Assembly: GCF_020497125.1 (NCBI RefSeq) | Contig: NC_059077.1 | Coordinates: 24,064,840 to 24,128,839 of the forward strand | From: Mauremys mutica | Taxonomy: Eukaryota; Chordata; Testudines; Geoemydidae | Direction of reading: 5' to 3' | Length of the DNA stretch: 64,000 bases | In this document: positions 15,466 to 25,260 of the stretch, in pieces | Position numbering within the stretch: the first letter of the stretch is position 1 | Layout of the letters: every line of letters begins with the position of its first letter | Position numbers and translations under genes: made by a program | The notes under the pieces: model-generated | What the model was told of the DNA's origin: nothing | The model's database searches: none | What the model saw: only the letters and a program-made list of their open reading frames with translations

Positions 15466-16009
15466 CTAGAAGACAATGAAATAATCATGTAAACAACTAT
15501 TAGAACAAGGTGAAATAGTTAGTGAAGAAAAACAAGAATAGGGATACAAATCAAATTTGGCAACAAAGTTCAATGCTAATGTTTCCATGGCTTTTCACTT
15601 TTAATTCTATTAAGGCAGGTTTAAAAAAAAAAAATCCCTACAGTATTTGCACCCCAGCACTTAACTAGTGCATAAAAAAAATTGAGATTGAAACTGATGA
15701 AAAACTCACTAGAAAAAACAGAGTGAAATAAATTAGTTCATAGTTCAAGCTGATAGAAATACTAAAAGTAACAGCATAAATAGTGAATTTTAAAATTCAC
15801 TTATTTTTAAATGATTTTTAACTTGACAGAGCTAACAGCACATTTTATTCAATTTTACAATTTTTAAAAGATCCCTTTTTAAGTCAAAATTTTGTCTTAG
15901 AGAGATTTTCTACTGATTGACACAACTGTATTCTTAGTGTGTAGTGTATTTTGTGATTTTTTGTATAGAGCAATAACGTACTAAGCTTTACAAAAATGGA
16001 AAATCTTAC

Positions 16010-16231
16010 CGTACTAACATCCAGAGGCAATATAAATACTATAAGAAAGCAGAGATACCAAGCCAGCAGTGTTGCTATGATCACAAGTCTATGTTGTTTC
16101 TTGAAGTCTCCATACCGATGAAGTATGAATAAAGCCAGAAAAAAGACAAATATTATCTCGATACCCAAAGCTGCTCCACTCATTATTATATATTCACTCT
16201 AACCAGCCAATGCAGCTCACTTGGATCATAA
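16010..16231 (-). CDS. LMBRD2: LMBRD2 exon 2 with start codon (coding 16010-16183)
   Basis: The minus-strand acceptor GTCTTACAG precedes 16231, the ATG is at 16183-16181, and the donor GTAAG begins at 16009. It encodes 58 residues ending LPLDVST in phase 0. These contain the first two transmembrane segments ([14 protein letters not shown] and [16 protein letters not shown]). The longer open frame that continues past 16010 is intron read-through. A hAT element sits only about 35 bases upstream of this acceptor. Confidence 0.93.
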
Positions 16232-16266
16232 CTGTAAGACAAAAAACACATTTCATTACATTAAAA

Positions 16267-16549
16267 TAGAGGTCCTCAAACTGTGGGGCATGCCCCCCTA
16301 GGGGGTAGTGGAGGGGCCAGCCAGCCCCCACAGGGGGAGGGGAAGGAGCACCACCTAGCCCCGCTCCACTCCCAGCTCTGCTTCGGCCCTGCCCTCAACC
16401 TGGGCCCTGGGCTCCATTCCTGGCCCCTTTACCCTATTTCGCGCCATGCCCCTGCCCCAAGCTGTGGCCCTGCTCCTGGCTCCAGGGAGGAGGGGGAGTG
16501 TGGACAATGGTAAGAGAGGATGCAACCCTGAAAAGTCTGGGGACCACTG
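16267..16549. mobile_element. hAT-like element next to the LMBRD2 exon 2 acceptor
   Basis: 283 bp, ends TAGAGGTCCTCAAACTG and CTGGGGACCACTG (imperfect inverted repeats), flanked by a perfect 8-bp duplication CATTAAAA (16259-16266 and 16550-16557). GC-rich, non-coding interior. In the LMBRD2 transcript it ends about 35 bases upstream of the exon 2 splice acceptor. Confidence 0.9.
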
Positions 16550-16660
16550 CATTAAAACCTCTGGAAGATACGTATGAAATAAATGAGCACTGAATGCTCA
16601 AAATGTGTTTCTGTGGAAGCTTACTGACACACACTTAAGTTTACATATGAACAGCTTACA

Positions 16661-16844
16661 TAGAATCATAGAATATCAGGGTTGGAAGGGACCTCAGGAG
16701 TTCATCTAGTCCAACCCCCTGCTCAAAGCAGGACCCAACCTCAGACAGATTTGTAACCCAGTTCCCTAAATGGCCCCCTCAAGGATTGAACTCACAACCC
16801 TAGGTTTAGCAGGCCAATGCCCAAACCACTGAGCTTTCCCTCCC
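16661..16844 (-). mobile_element. Turtle tRNA-derived SINE (PolIII/Cry type)
   Basis: Reverse orientation. The tRNA-like head is at the right (complement of GGGAGGGAAAGCTCAGTGG with box A/B-like words) and the CR1-like tail at the left (AGGTCCCTTCCAACCCTGAT complement, then ATTCTATGATTCTA). The chimeric structure, a tRNA-derived head with a LINE CR1 tail, is the known tortoise SINE design. Inserted in LMBRD2 intron 1. Confidence 0.85.
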
Positions 16845-17413
16845 TTCAGATGAATCATCTGACATTCAGAAGGGTCCTGTTTTTCACCTAGTTTTACTGA
16901 GGCAGGTGACCAAGTCATCTGTCCAAAAAATTACATGGTGAGTCAATGGCACAATTGGTATTGGATACTAAGATCCACCTGGCTCACAGTCCTTTACTAT
17001 AATCACAAGACAACACACTGTCCCACAGTTCTGTTAGCAAAAAATAATGCATTCCTTCAGTCACATTTTGTAATATATTTATAAGGCTCCCCCCTCCTCT
17101 ACCTTCGTGGTCTCAAGTACTTGATATCAGATAGCATGAGTGACAACTTCCTGTTCACTGGATGAACATATAGCCCTAACTTTTCAATATAATCAACAGC
17201 AGTAACAATCCAATACAAAATTCTTCTCTTATTTCTAACAGTAAAACATACTATTTTACCATTATTTATTTCTACCATAAGAAACTAGATAGCTTGAACA
17301 AAGAACAAAGAAAAAAAGATTTGCTAATATACCAATTTAATTTTCAGCAAGATATTGAGAATTTTATTTAATTAATGATATATATTTTGATTGCGTATTT
17401 AGTTATTTACTAA

Positions 17414-17525
17414 AGAGACAAGGTGGGTGAGGTAATATCTTTCATTGGACCAACTTTTGTTGATGAGAGAGAAGTTTTCGAGCTTACACAAAGCTCTTCT
17501 TCAGGTCGTCAGGTTGGTACAGGTC
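17414..17525 (-). mobile_element. Penelope-like element 3'-end fragment
   Basis: Contains the words AGACAAGGTGGGTGAGGTAA, ATTGGACCAACTTTTGTTG and AAGCTCTTCTTCAGGTC. On the minus strand it carries a hammerhead-like core (see 17476-17504). I assign it to a Penelope-like family by this core and by resemblance to widespread sauropsid copies; no open frame is present. Confidence 0.55.
17476..17504 (-). ncRNA. Hammerhead-ribozyme-like core
   Basis: Minus strand reads CTGAAGA (17504-17498), a 6-bp stem GAGCTT/AAGCTC with a TGTGT loop, then GAAA (17479-17476). This is the CUGANGA...stem II...GAAA layout of the hammerhead. A matching cleavage site and stem I were not established. Confidence 0.4.
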
Positions 17526-17905
17526 TGGTACTTTTGAAAGCCCTCTTTGTCATGAGGCATTAATGTATTCCTGATGGAGGGAGACTCCTTTTGAACCAGT
17601 CATTTCAGCTGAGTTTAACTTTCTGACATGTAAAGTAATTTTCCTGGTGGCAGTAACTTTAATTTGCAGATTAAATGAACTTTCAGGTCTTAGTGACTTT
17701 CATCTTATTCTAAGTTTTACAAGGGTAAGGTGGTGATAGAGACTAATCTACGATTCCTACCAGAGGTGAGTTGGATTTCCACCTTAATCTCAACGCCCCA
17801 CCCAAGGGGTTTACTTTATGGTCACAAATTCATCACAGTTTCGGCTCATCACAAGCACGCCATTTTATGGGGCCTCAGTAGATCAAGTCCTTCCAATCCT
17901 ACTCT

Positions 17906-18193
17906 AAGAGCCTGTCTACACCACACAGCTTTTAGCAACAAGACTATGTTGACACAGCCTTGTCACTAAAAGTCAGTGTGTGTAAATGCTCTTTGTCAGT
18001 ACTTCCAGCCCTGTAAGCGGCATTAGCTTTGTCGGCAGGAAAGCGGTCCTGCCAACAAAACTGTGTTCACACTGCCACTTGTGTCGGCAAAACTTTTGTC
18101 TTGTCTTTCGTGTGCGGGGTGTGTGTGTGTGTGTAGTTTAAGTACCCGTGAAAAACAAAAGATTTGTCAACAACTTCGCATTGTAGACATACC
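17906..18193. mobile_element. Harbinger-type MITE
   Basis: Ends GAGCCTGTCTACAC and GTAGACATACCC, each next to TAA, a TWA duplication. Non-coding, contains inverted short blocks (TTGTCGGCAGGAAAGCGG / CCTGCCAACAAAAC) and a GT run near 18116-18135. Confidence 0.65.
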
Positions 18194-18308
18194 CTAAGAA
18201 TTGGGGCCCTCCGTGATCATCAGAGTCCTGTCCATTTGCTGAATCAAGAAGGCGGCCCTGAGCCAGTTTAAACAAGGCTATTTATCTAAAAATCCTTTCT
18301 TTGTCTGT

Positions 18309-18394
18309 TGGTCCTGCTAGTGGAGGCAGGGGGCTGGACTCAATGACCTTTCAGGGTCCCTTCCAGTTCTATGAGATAGGTATATCTCCATATA
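18309..18394 (+). mobile_element. SINE 3' fragment
   Basis: Matches the 3' half of the tRNA-headed SINE: GTCCTGCTAGTGGAGGCAGG, then GACCTTTCAGGGTCCCTTCC and GAGATAGGTATATCTCC. The tRNA head is absent. Confidence 0.8.
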
Positions 18395-18395
18395 T

Positions 18396-20000
18396 TATAA
18401 CTACTATATGCGTGCCTCTCCAGGGTGGCTTAAAAGGGCTGATAAAGTAAGTACATTAGCATCCCCCTCCTGCTAGAGAGCATACATATAAAGCTACAAC
18501 AACACAATGTATATCAAATGTATTAACCCTAATTCAATAATGTTTAACTAAATTCAATAAAGTTTAACTTAAGTCCATAAGGTTTGTTGGGGTATTACAG
18601 GATATTGTCAGTCTGTCACAGTATCTACCAATTAATTATAAACTACAGGAAAGAATAATTGCACATTAGTCTGAGAAACTTTTTTTTTTAAATCCTCAAA
18701 GAGTTCAAATCTTAATGTCTGAATCAAGTTAAAAAGTAAATAAAAAAACAATCTATTTCCTTATTGCATACTGCTTTATTTCCACAGAGGCAAACAAATA
18801 GTAAATCTTTATAAGTGGGAATCAGACAGATGGGAAATAGGAAGAGCTCCTTTACCCTTCCACATAAAATTAATGGTTTGGAGGGATAAGTTGGTAATGA
18901 CTTGCAGAAGATTACAGCTGTTATCTTACTGTGAAATGAGATTTAATATGAACTGGACAGAGCCAACAGTTCCACATAGTTCTGTTATTTAATTTTTCTA
19001 CATAATCAAATCAACCATTATAAAATAAATCCAGGATACAATTGATCCGGCTGGATACAATTTGTTGTCTGAGAGAGAAATTGCCAAAAAATATTCAAAT
19101 TGGAGTTATTTCCCCCTTCACCACCAATATTAAAACATACTGTTAGGTCAAACATGATGAAAAATTGCATTACTAAAATGAAAATCTCATATGAAACTCC
19201 ACAAAAGGTTTTATTATGAAGGTTTTAGTAAGAACCTTGCACAAAGCCTGAATGGATGCTATTAACGATCCAATTAAAACACTCAGGTGGAGTAGTTGAG
19301 GTCTACAGAGGTGCTTTAGAACTGCTTCTGAAAAAGCAGAAAAGCATTTCAAAGGGAAACAGGACAAATCCTTTTGTCAACATGGTGCCAGACTTCCTGA
19401 ACCACAAACCCTCACTTACTTGCCTGTGCTTCCCCACAGAAATATTGCTAAAGCAGACTTCTGAAGATTTTATAAATAATTAGCTATACAAAATATGCTA
19501 AACTTGTCTAGTCAATCACTTTGTCAGTACCTTGGAAAAGTAACCCAGTAATTTGAAATATGACTAGCACAATAACTCTTTCTCTTCGGGACCGAGAAGT
19601 TGACAGTAAAGCAGAAAAGAATCTGACAGTAAGCTCCTTGGGGCAGGGATCTATTTGTCTTTAAGCATCTAACACACTTCGGGGTACAAAAATAATAAAT
19701 ATGTTATTCAGCAGTTGGGGGTCTTGGAAAGATAGGGAAAATTGGTCAAGGACAGCAGCATAAACACACTTATTTCTTACCTCCCATAAACTCTCCAAAC
19801 CTATTCTGCGAGCAGGCACAGCTCAGCTTTTAAGGTCCCATCTGAAGTGTACCTATTATTCAGGGTACCAGACATTCTGAACTTTGTGTGTGTGTGTGTT
19901 TTCCTTTCTGAACCCACTTTGTTTGTGGGGCCTGACATGGAAAACAGGCCTGTCCTCTGAGCCCACAAATCACCGGGGGGGGGAGGGGCAAGATATCACC
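18396..20000. other. LMBRD2 intron 1, mostly unrecognised
   Basis: AT-rich, no exon seen. Contains a short interspersed-repeat tail at 19629-19700 (AAGCTCCTTGGGGCAGGGAT), also found at 7125 and 60665, and a GT run at 19885-19900. Confidence 0.5.
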
Positions 20001-20023
20001 ATATCCCAGCAACCCCCGTACAC

Positions 20024-20230
20024 CCCCCTACCGCCGTGCCGCCCCAGTGTACCCCCAAGACCTCTCCCCCTACCGCCGTGCCGCCCCCGCGTACCCCCAG
20101 GCCCCTCCCCCTACCGCCGTGCCGCCCCCGCGTATCCCCAAGGCCCCTCCCCCTACCGCCGTGCCGCCCCCGTGTACCCCACAAGGCCCCTCCCCCTACC
20201 GCCGTGCCGCCCCCGTACTCCTCTCACCGC
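20024..20230. repeat. GC-rich minisatellite, five units of about 42 bp
   Basis: Units start near 20024, 20066, 20107, 20149 and 20192, each beginning CCCCCTACCGCCGTGCCGCC and ending in a variable GTACCCCCAAGGCCCCTC-like part. Unit length is 41-43 bp. The array is part of the CpG-rich promoter block, about 170-370 bp inside LMBRD2 intron 1. The proline-rich open frames on the plus strand here come from the repeat. Confidence 0.88.
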
Positions 20231-20397
20231 CCCCCACTATCATGCTCCCCTGTGCCCTGGTGACACAAGACTGGCCCCTCTCTCCCAAGGCCGCCCCGCT
20301 CCCCCGCCAACGGCTGCTCTCTGGCCACAGCGGGGGAAAGGGGCAGCTGCGGGGGGCGGTGTCTGGGGCGATCCCTCAGGCCACCCCGCGGACTCAC

Positions 20398-20600
20398 CTG
20401 GGGCTGAGCCACTCTCTCAGCACCGGGGCCTCCGCCAGACTCTGCCCCTCTCCATCCTCCCCCGGCTGCGGCTGCTGCCCCGGGCGCCTGGCTCAGCGAC
20501 CGACGGCCCAGGTCCGAAGCGGGGTTTCAAACTGCGCCACAGCAACCGGCGACAGTTCCCTTGGGGCCCGGCTGCCTCCGTGTCACCGCGACTGGGGCAG
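20398..20600 (-). other. LMBRD2: LMBRD2 noncoding first exon (5' UTR)
   Basis: On the minus strand a consensus donor, CCCCAG|GTGAGTCC, ends an exon at 20398. The next exon (16010-16231) has an acceptor upstream of the ATG, so a separate 5' UTR exon is required. This donor is the best candidate and lies inside the CpG-rich promoter. The upstream limit (transcription start) is a guess near 20600. Confidence 0.55.
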
Positions 20601-20948
20601 CCGGTTCCCCAGCTGCTGACATGTCCCTTTGGCCAATCGCTCGCCGTCCAACAGCGTCATCGGCCGACGCCCAGCCGGGCCGCACGGGCTGCTGGGTAGG
20701 CCGACTCCGGCGCCGCTGAACTACAAATCCCAGGAGGCATTGCGGCTGCCTCTGCTCCAGCTGCTATCCCCACTTCCGTTAGGAGTAGCGCGCGCGCCTT
20801 GGGGGATGGAACGTTGCCCCGGCCGCGCTCAGTTCGGTGGTGCTGCTGCTGCTGCGCAGAGAGGCGGCGCGGGAAGGGACGGTCGCTCCTGCTGCTGGTT
20901 AGCGGGGACCAAGGCTCCCAGCTTTTAATGCCTCTGCGCCAGGCCACC
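20400..20948. promoter_or_regulatory. Divergent CpG-rich promoter of LMBRD2 and SKP2
   Basis: Only about 550 bp separate the LMBRD2 first-exon donor (minus) and the SKP2 ATG (plus), and the whole block is CpG-dense. Visible sites are a CCAAT box at 20633-20637, an ETS/GABP-type site CACTTCCG at 20771-20778, and an E2F-like AGCGCGCGCGCC near 20787. A match to the ZNF143/THAP11 motif is listed separately. No TATA box is seen. GABP and E2F are known regulators of mammalian SKP2; their use here is inference. Confidence 0.75.
20720..20738 (+). promoter_or_regulatory. ZNF143/THAP11-type site
   Basis: ACTACAAATCCCAGGAGGC matches the known SBS consensus ACTACAATTCCCAGnnnGC at nearly every defined position. 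Such sites are characteristic of CpG-island and bidirectional promoters. Confidence 0.7.
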
Positions 20949-20956
20949 ATGCACAG
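20949..20956 (+). CDS. SKP2: SKP2 exon 1 coding part
   Basis: ATGCACAG followed by donor GTAATG encodes M-H-(R). The context GGCCACCATG is a near-ideal Kozak site. Although only 8 nt are coding, the phase fits exon 2 (AG|G) and the peptide [10 protein letters not shown] matches the SKP2 N-terminus. The 5' UTR extends upstream to an unknown start near 20.8 kb. Confidence 0.88.
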
Positions 20957-21999
20957 GTAATGCGGCGGCCGGGGGCAGCTGGCCGGAGCCGCGTGGGGAT
21001 GGCGTGCTAGGGGTGGGCTGCACTGGGGGTTGCAGAGGGAAGGGGTGGGTGGTGGTAGTTGTCGCCCAACGCATAGGCTGCTGCTGTGTTGTGGGGGGTG
21101 CGTGCAAAGCGCTGCACTGGGCTTTGTTATCCGTCTGTCTACGCGATGTTAGGTCCCTAACGCTGCAGTATATTGTACGTGCTTCTGCCCCTTCCACCTC
21201 TGCCCAGGGGATGGGAAACCGCATCTGCATCCCCCAAGGCTACCCTGGTGAGCACAAGTCATGCCTAAAGGCACCGTCTTACTGTGTTCGCTAACGGGTA
21301 GTTAATAGCAGGTAGCCATGTGATTTTGGCGGAAATCTGAGCGGGGCTGAGTATGGGGGCCAGTAGCCTGGATGGTGGTGACTTGTGGCGGGGGGTGAGT
21401 CTGTAGGTATTGTCCAAAATACAGTGATCCTGTAACAAACCCGCATTCATGGAGGATTTTGCAGTTTTTACTGTGCTGCACGTTGTGATTATTTGGAATG
21501 TTATGCAGTAGTGCAGCTAGATCCCCGCTGCTTCGAAGACACAGGCCCTGTTGCTTGAGCTAAAACAGAATCTCCCTTAGTGAATAGCAGTGTGGACATA
21601 ATTGTGTAGTTCTGATGATCTACACAGTGTAAGGCAGAGACCTACAGCTGTTGGCCAGTTCATTATAGTCCCCTCTATAAATGAAGCATATTTTCAAGCA
21701 TCTGAGGTTAAGTGAGTTCATACTCATTGACGGTTGTGTCTTTGGCCCTCTGGGACTTCACAGATGTCACTTTGCATCACACCATGGCTACTTACAACTT
21801 CATGGTGATAATAGGACCAAAAATGGAGAATAAATGCCTATAATTTGTGCTGAGAGTTGCTGTTAGCAGTACAAGGCCTGTGATACAACACTTTGACCAA
21901 TGCTAATTCTATACAGTAAGTGATAAGGGTACATTTATGCACTAACTCCTTCACTGCAGTATTTTCAAAGTCCTGTACAAACACTGTAATCTTTAATTC

Positions 22000-22140
22000 C
22001 CCTGGGAGGTAGATAAGTAATCCCTATGCTATAGGTGAGGGAATTGAAGCAAAAGAGCCTAAAAGCAGATGTCCATTTCAGAGGGAGGATTAGAATTCAA
22101 TTTCTTGACTCCCAGTTCTTTATTCAAATCACCAGATCAC
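22000..22140. repeat. MIR-like ancient SINE fragment
   Basis: Words GGTGAGGGAATTGAAGCAAA, GGATTAGAATTCAATTTC and TTGACTCCCAGTTCTTT follow the order seen in MIR elements. Diverged. Confidence 0.45.
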
Positions 22141-22229
22141 ACACTTGACTATAGACTGTAAACTGCACAGAGTTCACACAGGTGGATGAAGCTGTTCTGG
22201 CAATGAAAGATGGAGAAGACCTGTTAGAT

Positions 22230-23181
22230 CAGGGGTCTGCAACCTACGGCATGCGTGCCAAAGCTGGCACACGAGCTGATTTTTGACGGCACGCAGCGGC
22301 AGGCTGAGCGGCTCAGCCCACCGCCGCTCTGTGGTTCCGGCTGCTGCCCCGTTGCCAGAGGGGATTCCAGCCGCCGGCCCCACTCAGCGCCCGCTGCTGG
22401 TCTGGGGACTCCCACGGAACCCCAGGCTGGCAGCGGGCTGAGCAGGCCGGCAGCTGAGACCCCGGCTGGCAGGAGCCGGCAGCTGGAACCCCAGAGTGGC
22501 AGCGGGCTGAGCTGCTGGCCTGGGGTTCCATTTACTCAGCCAGTGGTGGGCTGAGTGGGGCCGGCTGAGTGGCTTAGTCCGCTGCCAGTCTGGGGTGCTG
22601 ACAGCATTCAGTGGGGTGCCGGTCTGGGGTTCCATTCACTCAGCTGACAGTGGGCTGAGCGGGGTCGGTGGCCAGGACCACAGACCAGCAGCGGGCTGAG
22701 TGGCTCAGTCTGCTGCCAGTCTGAGGTCCCAGCTGCTGGCACCACTCAGCCTGCTGCCAGCCTGGGATTCCGTCCGCCAGCTCCTGCCAGCCGGGACCCC
22801 AGCCGCCAGCCCCGCGTAGCCCACTACCAGCCTGGGGCTCTGCTCACCGAGGCTGGCAGGAGACTGAGCAGGGCCAGTGGCTGGACCCCAGACCGGCAGC
22901 GGGCTGAGCGGGGCTGGTGGTTGGAACCCCAGACAGGGATCCCAGGCAAGGATCACACTAAATTGATAAGATCTGCATTTTAATTTTATTTTAAATGAAT
23001 CTTCTTAAAGATTTAAAAAACCTTATTTACTTTAAATACAACAATAGTTTTGCAATATAATATATATATAATATAGACCTAGAGAGAGACCTTCTACAAA
23101 CGTTACAATGTATTACTGGCACGCGAAACCTTAAATTACAGTGAACTTGGCACACCACTTCTGAAAGGTTGCCGACTCCTG
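22230..23181 (+). mobile_element. hAT element with an internal GC-rich tandem array
   Basis: Same family as 13895-14186: starts CAGGGGTCTGCAACC, ends GGTTGCCGACTCCTG, and is flanked by a perfect 8-bp duplication TGTTAGAT (22222-22229 and 23182-23189). Between the family's left and right parts lies about 650 bp (22305-22960) of degenerate repeats of GGCAGCGGGCTGAGC and CTGGAACCCCAGA words. These are absent from the 292-bp copy. Open frames here on both strands are composition artefacts. Confidence 0.9.
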
Positions 23182-23997
23182 TGTTAGATCATTCATTGTA
23201 ACCTCAGCCATTGCAGGACTTTCTTCCAGTTATTTGTGCAGTCTCATTGTAATAGTCCCAAACAACTGGATTTCCACCAATTTCTTTGGCACACTATTCT
23301 GCAGCATGATCGGTATGTTAGGAAGACTGTTAATTTTCAGACTGAAGTTTCCCCTTGCTATTTTTCCTGTCCAATAAAATAACAATACAAAATTAAATAG
23401 ATTAAAATAGCTAAATATTTCTACTTAAATCAGTCTTCATGGCCACCAATCATTGCTGCTGCCTTCACTGGTCTTCCTACGGTTTTATCAGTGATAATGT
23501 GCAGTATTCTAACTCATCACAGAGCCAATATCTCTGCTTCATTGCTGTTGACTAAATTCCCATCCCTTTGTGATGCCACTGTTCAAAATTGTAATATTCT
23601 TTTTTTGCAAGCATATCATGCTGCAAAGTCATTGTCTGATTTACTTGTCACCCTAAGTGGGTCCATTTCAGCATTTCTGCTTCCCAGGTTACTTCTTTCC
23701 ATTAAGTATGTGTGTTTCAGACTATTTCCCCCACAGAGTATCACATAGAACTGTTCAGTTTGATCCTAATATGTATCCCAGGTCGGGAGGTGTTGTAAAC
23801 GTTTGTAAAACCCTATAGGATTTTTGAATGCTATAGAAGTACAAAGTGGTGGTGTTTTTTCACTGTGAATTGTATTGCTTATCATAGGGGATGTAGGTGA
23901 AGCCACCTGTGCCATTTTGTGTTTTGTCTTTCTACATACTTCTAATTCTGACATTTGGTGTTGGGGTGGATGAGTGTAACTTGTGCTGTTCCTGCAG

Positions 23998-24257
23998 GAG
24001 ACATCTCCAGGAAATCCCAGCTTCAGAGAGCAATGTTTCCACAAGCTTCACATGGTCGTGGGACCCCACCAAGACATCAGAGCTACTCTCCGGCATGGGA
24101 GTGTCTGTCCTTAAGAAAGAGAAGCTGGGCAGTGAGAACACCCCTCAGGAGCTGCTAGTGTCTCTTTATCCTCCTCAGAAACGACAGAAAGTGAAAGAGA
24201 AGGACAAGGACTTTGTGATTGCACGCAGGCCTAGGCTGCTCCGAGAGACAGAGTCAG
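23998..24257 (+). CDS. SKP2: SKP2 exon 2
   Basis: 260 bp, acceptor TTCCTGCAG and donor GTAGAG. Encodes residues 3-89: [36 protein letters not shown] and [15 protein letters not shown]. This is the regulatory N-terminal region with basic patches. The upstream open frame that runs into it is intron. Confidence 0.94.
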
Positions 24258-24367
24258 GTAGAGTAACAGCAGCCCAGGCTTGTGTCAGCTTGTAACAATG
24301 ACTGAGGTCAGGTGCTACAAATCACTAATAGTTCAGTTGCTTCTTACAAAGTTTGATGCCTTTGAGC

Positions 24368-25260
24368 AGACTCTGGTCCAGGGATGGGCAAAATTTTTGG
24401 CCCAAAGGCCACATTGGGATTGCAAAACTGTATGGAGGGCTGAGTAGGGAAGGCTGTGCCTCCCCAAACAGCCTGGCCCCTGCCCCTTATCTGACCCCTC
24501 CCACTTCCCATCCCCTGAGTGTCCCCTTCAGAACCTCCGACCCATCCGACACCCCTGCTCCTTGTCCCCTAACCTCCCTGCCCCTAACTGCCCCCTGGGA
24601 CACCACCCCCTATCCAAGGTCCCCTGGAACCCTCCTGCCTCTTATGCAACTCCCCGGCCTCCTTACCATGCTGCTCAGAGCAGCATGTCTGGCTGCTGCG
24701 CCACCCGGCCGGAGCCAGACACGCTGTCCTGCAGGTGTGCGCTGCCCGCACGGCTGCAGAGGAGGGGGGACAGCAGGGGAGGGACTGGGGGCTAGCCAGC
24801 TGGGAGCTCAAGGGCTAGGCAGGATGGTCCCATGGGCTGGATGTGGCCCCATAGGCGCTGACTCTGTGGGTGCTCTGGGGCTGGAGCACCCATGGGGAAA
24901 AAAATTGGTGAGCACCCACCGGCAGCTCCCCCCCCCCCCCCCAAAGCTTGCCTCCGCGTCCTCCAGGAGCGTGCCACCTTATCCTGCTTTTCCCCCCTCC
25001 CAGTGCTTGCACTGCAAAACAGCTGATTCGTGGGGGAGGAAGGGGAACATTGTGTGCTGGGGGAAAAGGGGGGGTTGGGGCGGAGATTTGGAGAAGGGAT
25101 CCAATAGGGGCAGGGAAGTGGCAGAGTTAGGGCGGGGACTTTGAGGACGGGGTGGGGGCAGGGACAGGGAAAGGGGAGGAGGGCACGGGCACCCACCGGC
25201 GCTGGAGAAAGTTGGTGCCTATGTATGGCCTGTGGGCCGTAGTTTGCCTACCTCTGCTCT
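24368..25260. mobile_element. hAT-like element with a second element nested inside
   Basis: The outer element begins CCAGGGATGGGCAAAATTTT and ends GTAGTTTGCCTACCTCTG (imperfect inverted ends). Inside, from about 24851 to 25222, a second unit starts ATAGGCGCTGACTCTGTGGG and ends AAGTTGGTGCCTAT. It has its own inverted repeats and an internal inverted block (GGAGCACCCATGGGG / GAGCACCCACCGG). Target duplications are not clean for either. The 263-codon frame across it is not a gene. Confidence 0.65.

Noticed and set aside
20024..20230. CRISPR-like array
   Set aside because: Units are contiguous with no unique spacers; it is a minisatellite in a vertebrate promoter.
19884..20699. 271-codon proline-rich open frame and its overlapping frames near the promoter
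   Set aside because: It runs over the minisatellite and CpG-rich promoter on the strand opposite LMBRD2. Its length is explained by GC-rich composition, and it lacks any domain.
24353..25196. 263- and 134-codon frames
   Set aside because: They cross nested DNA transposon sequence with homopolymer C runs.
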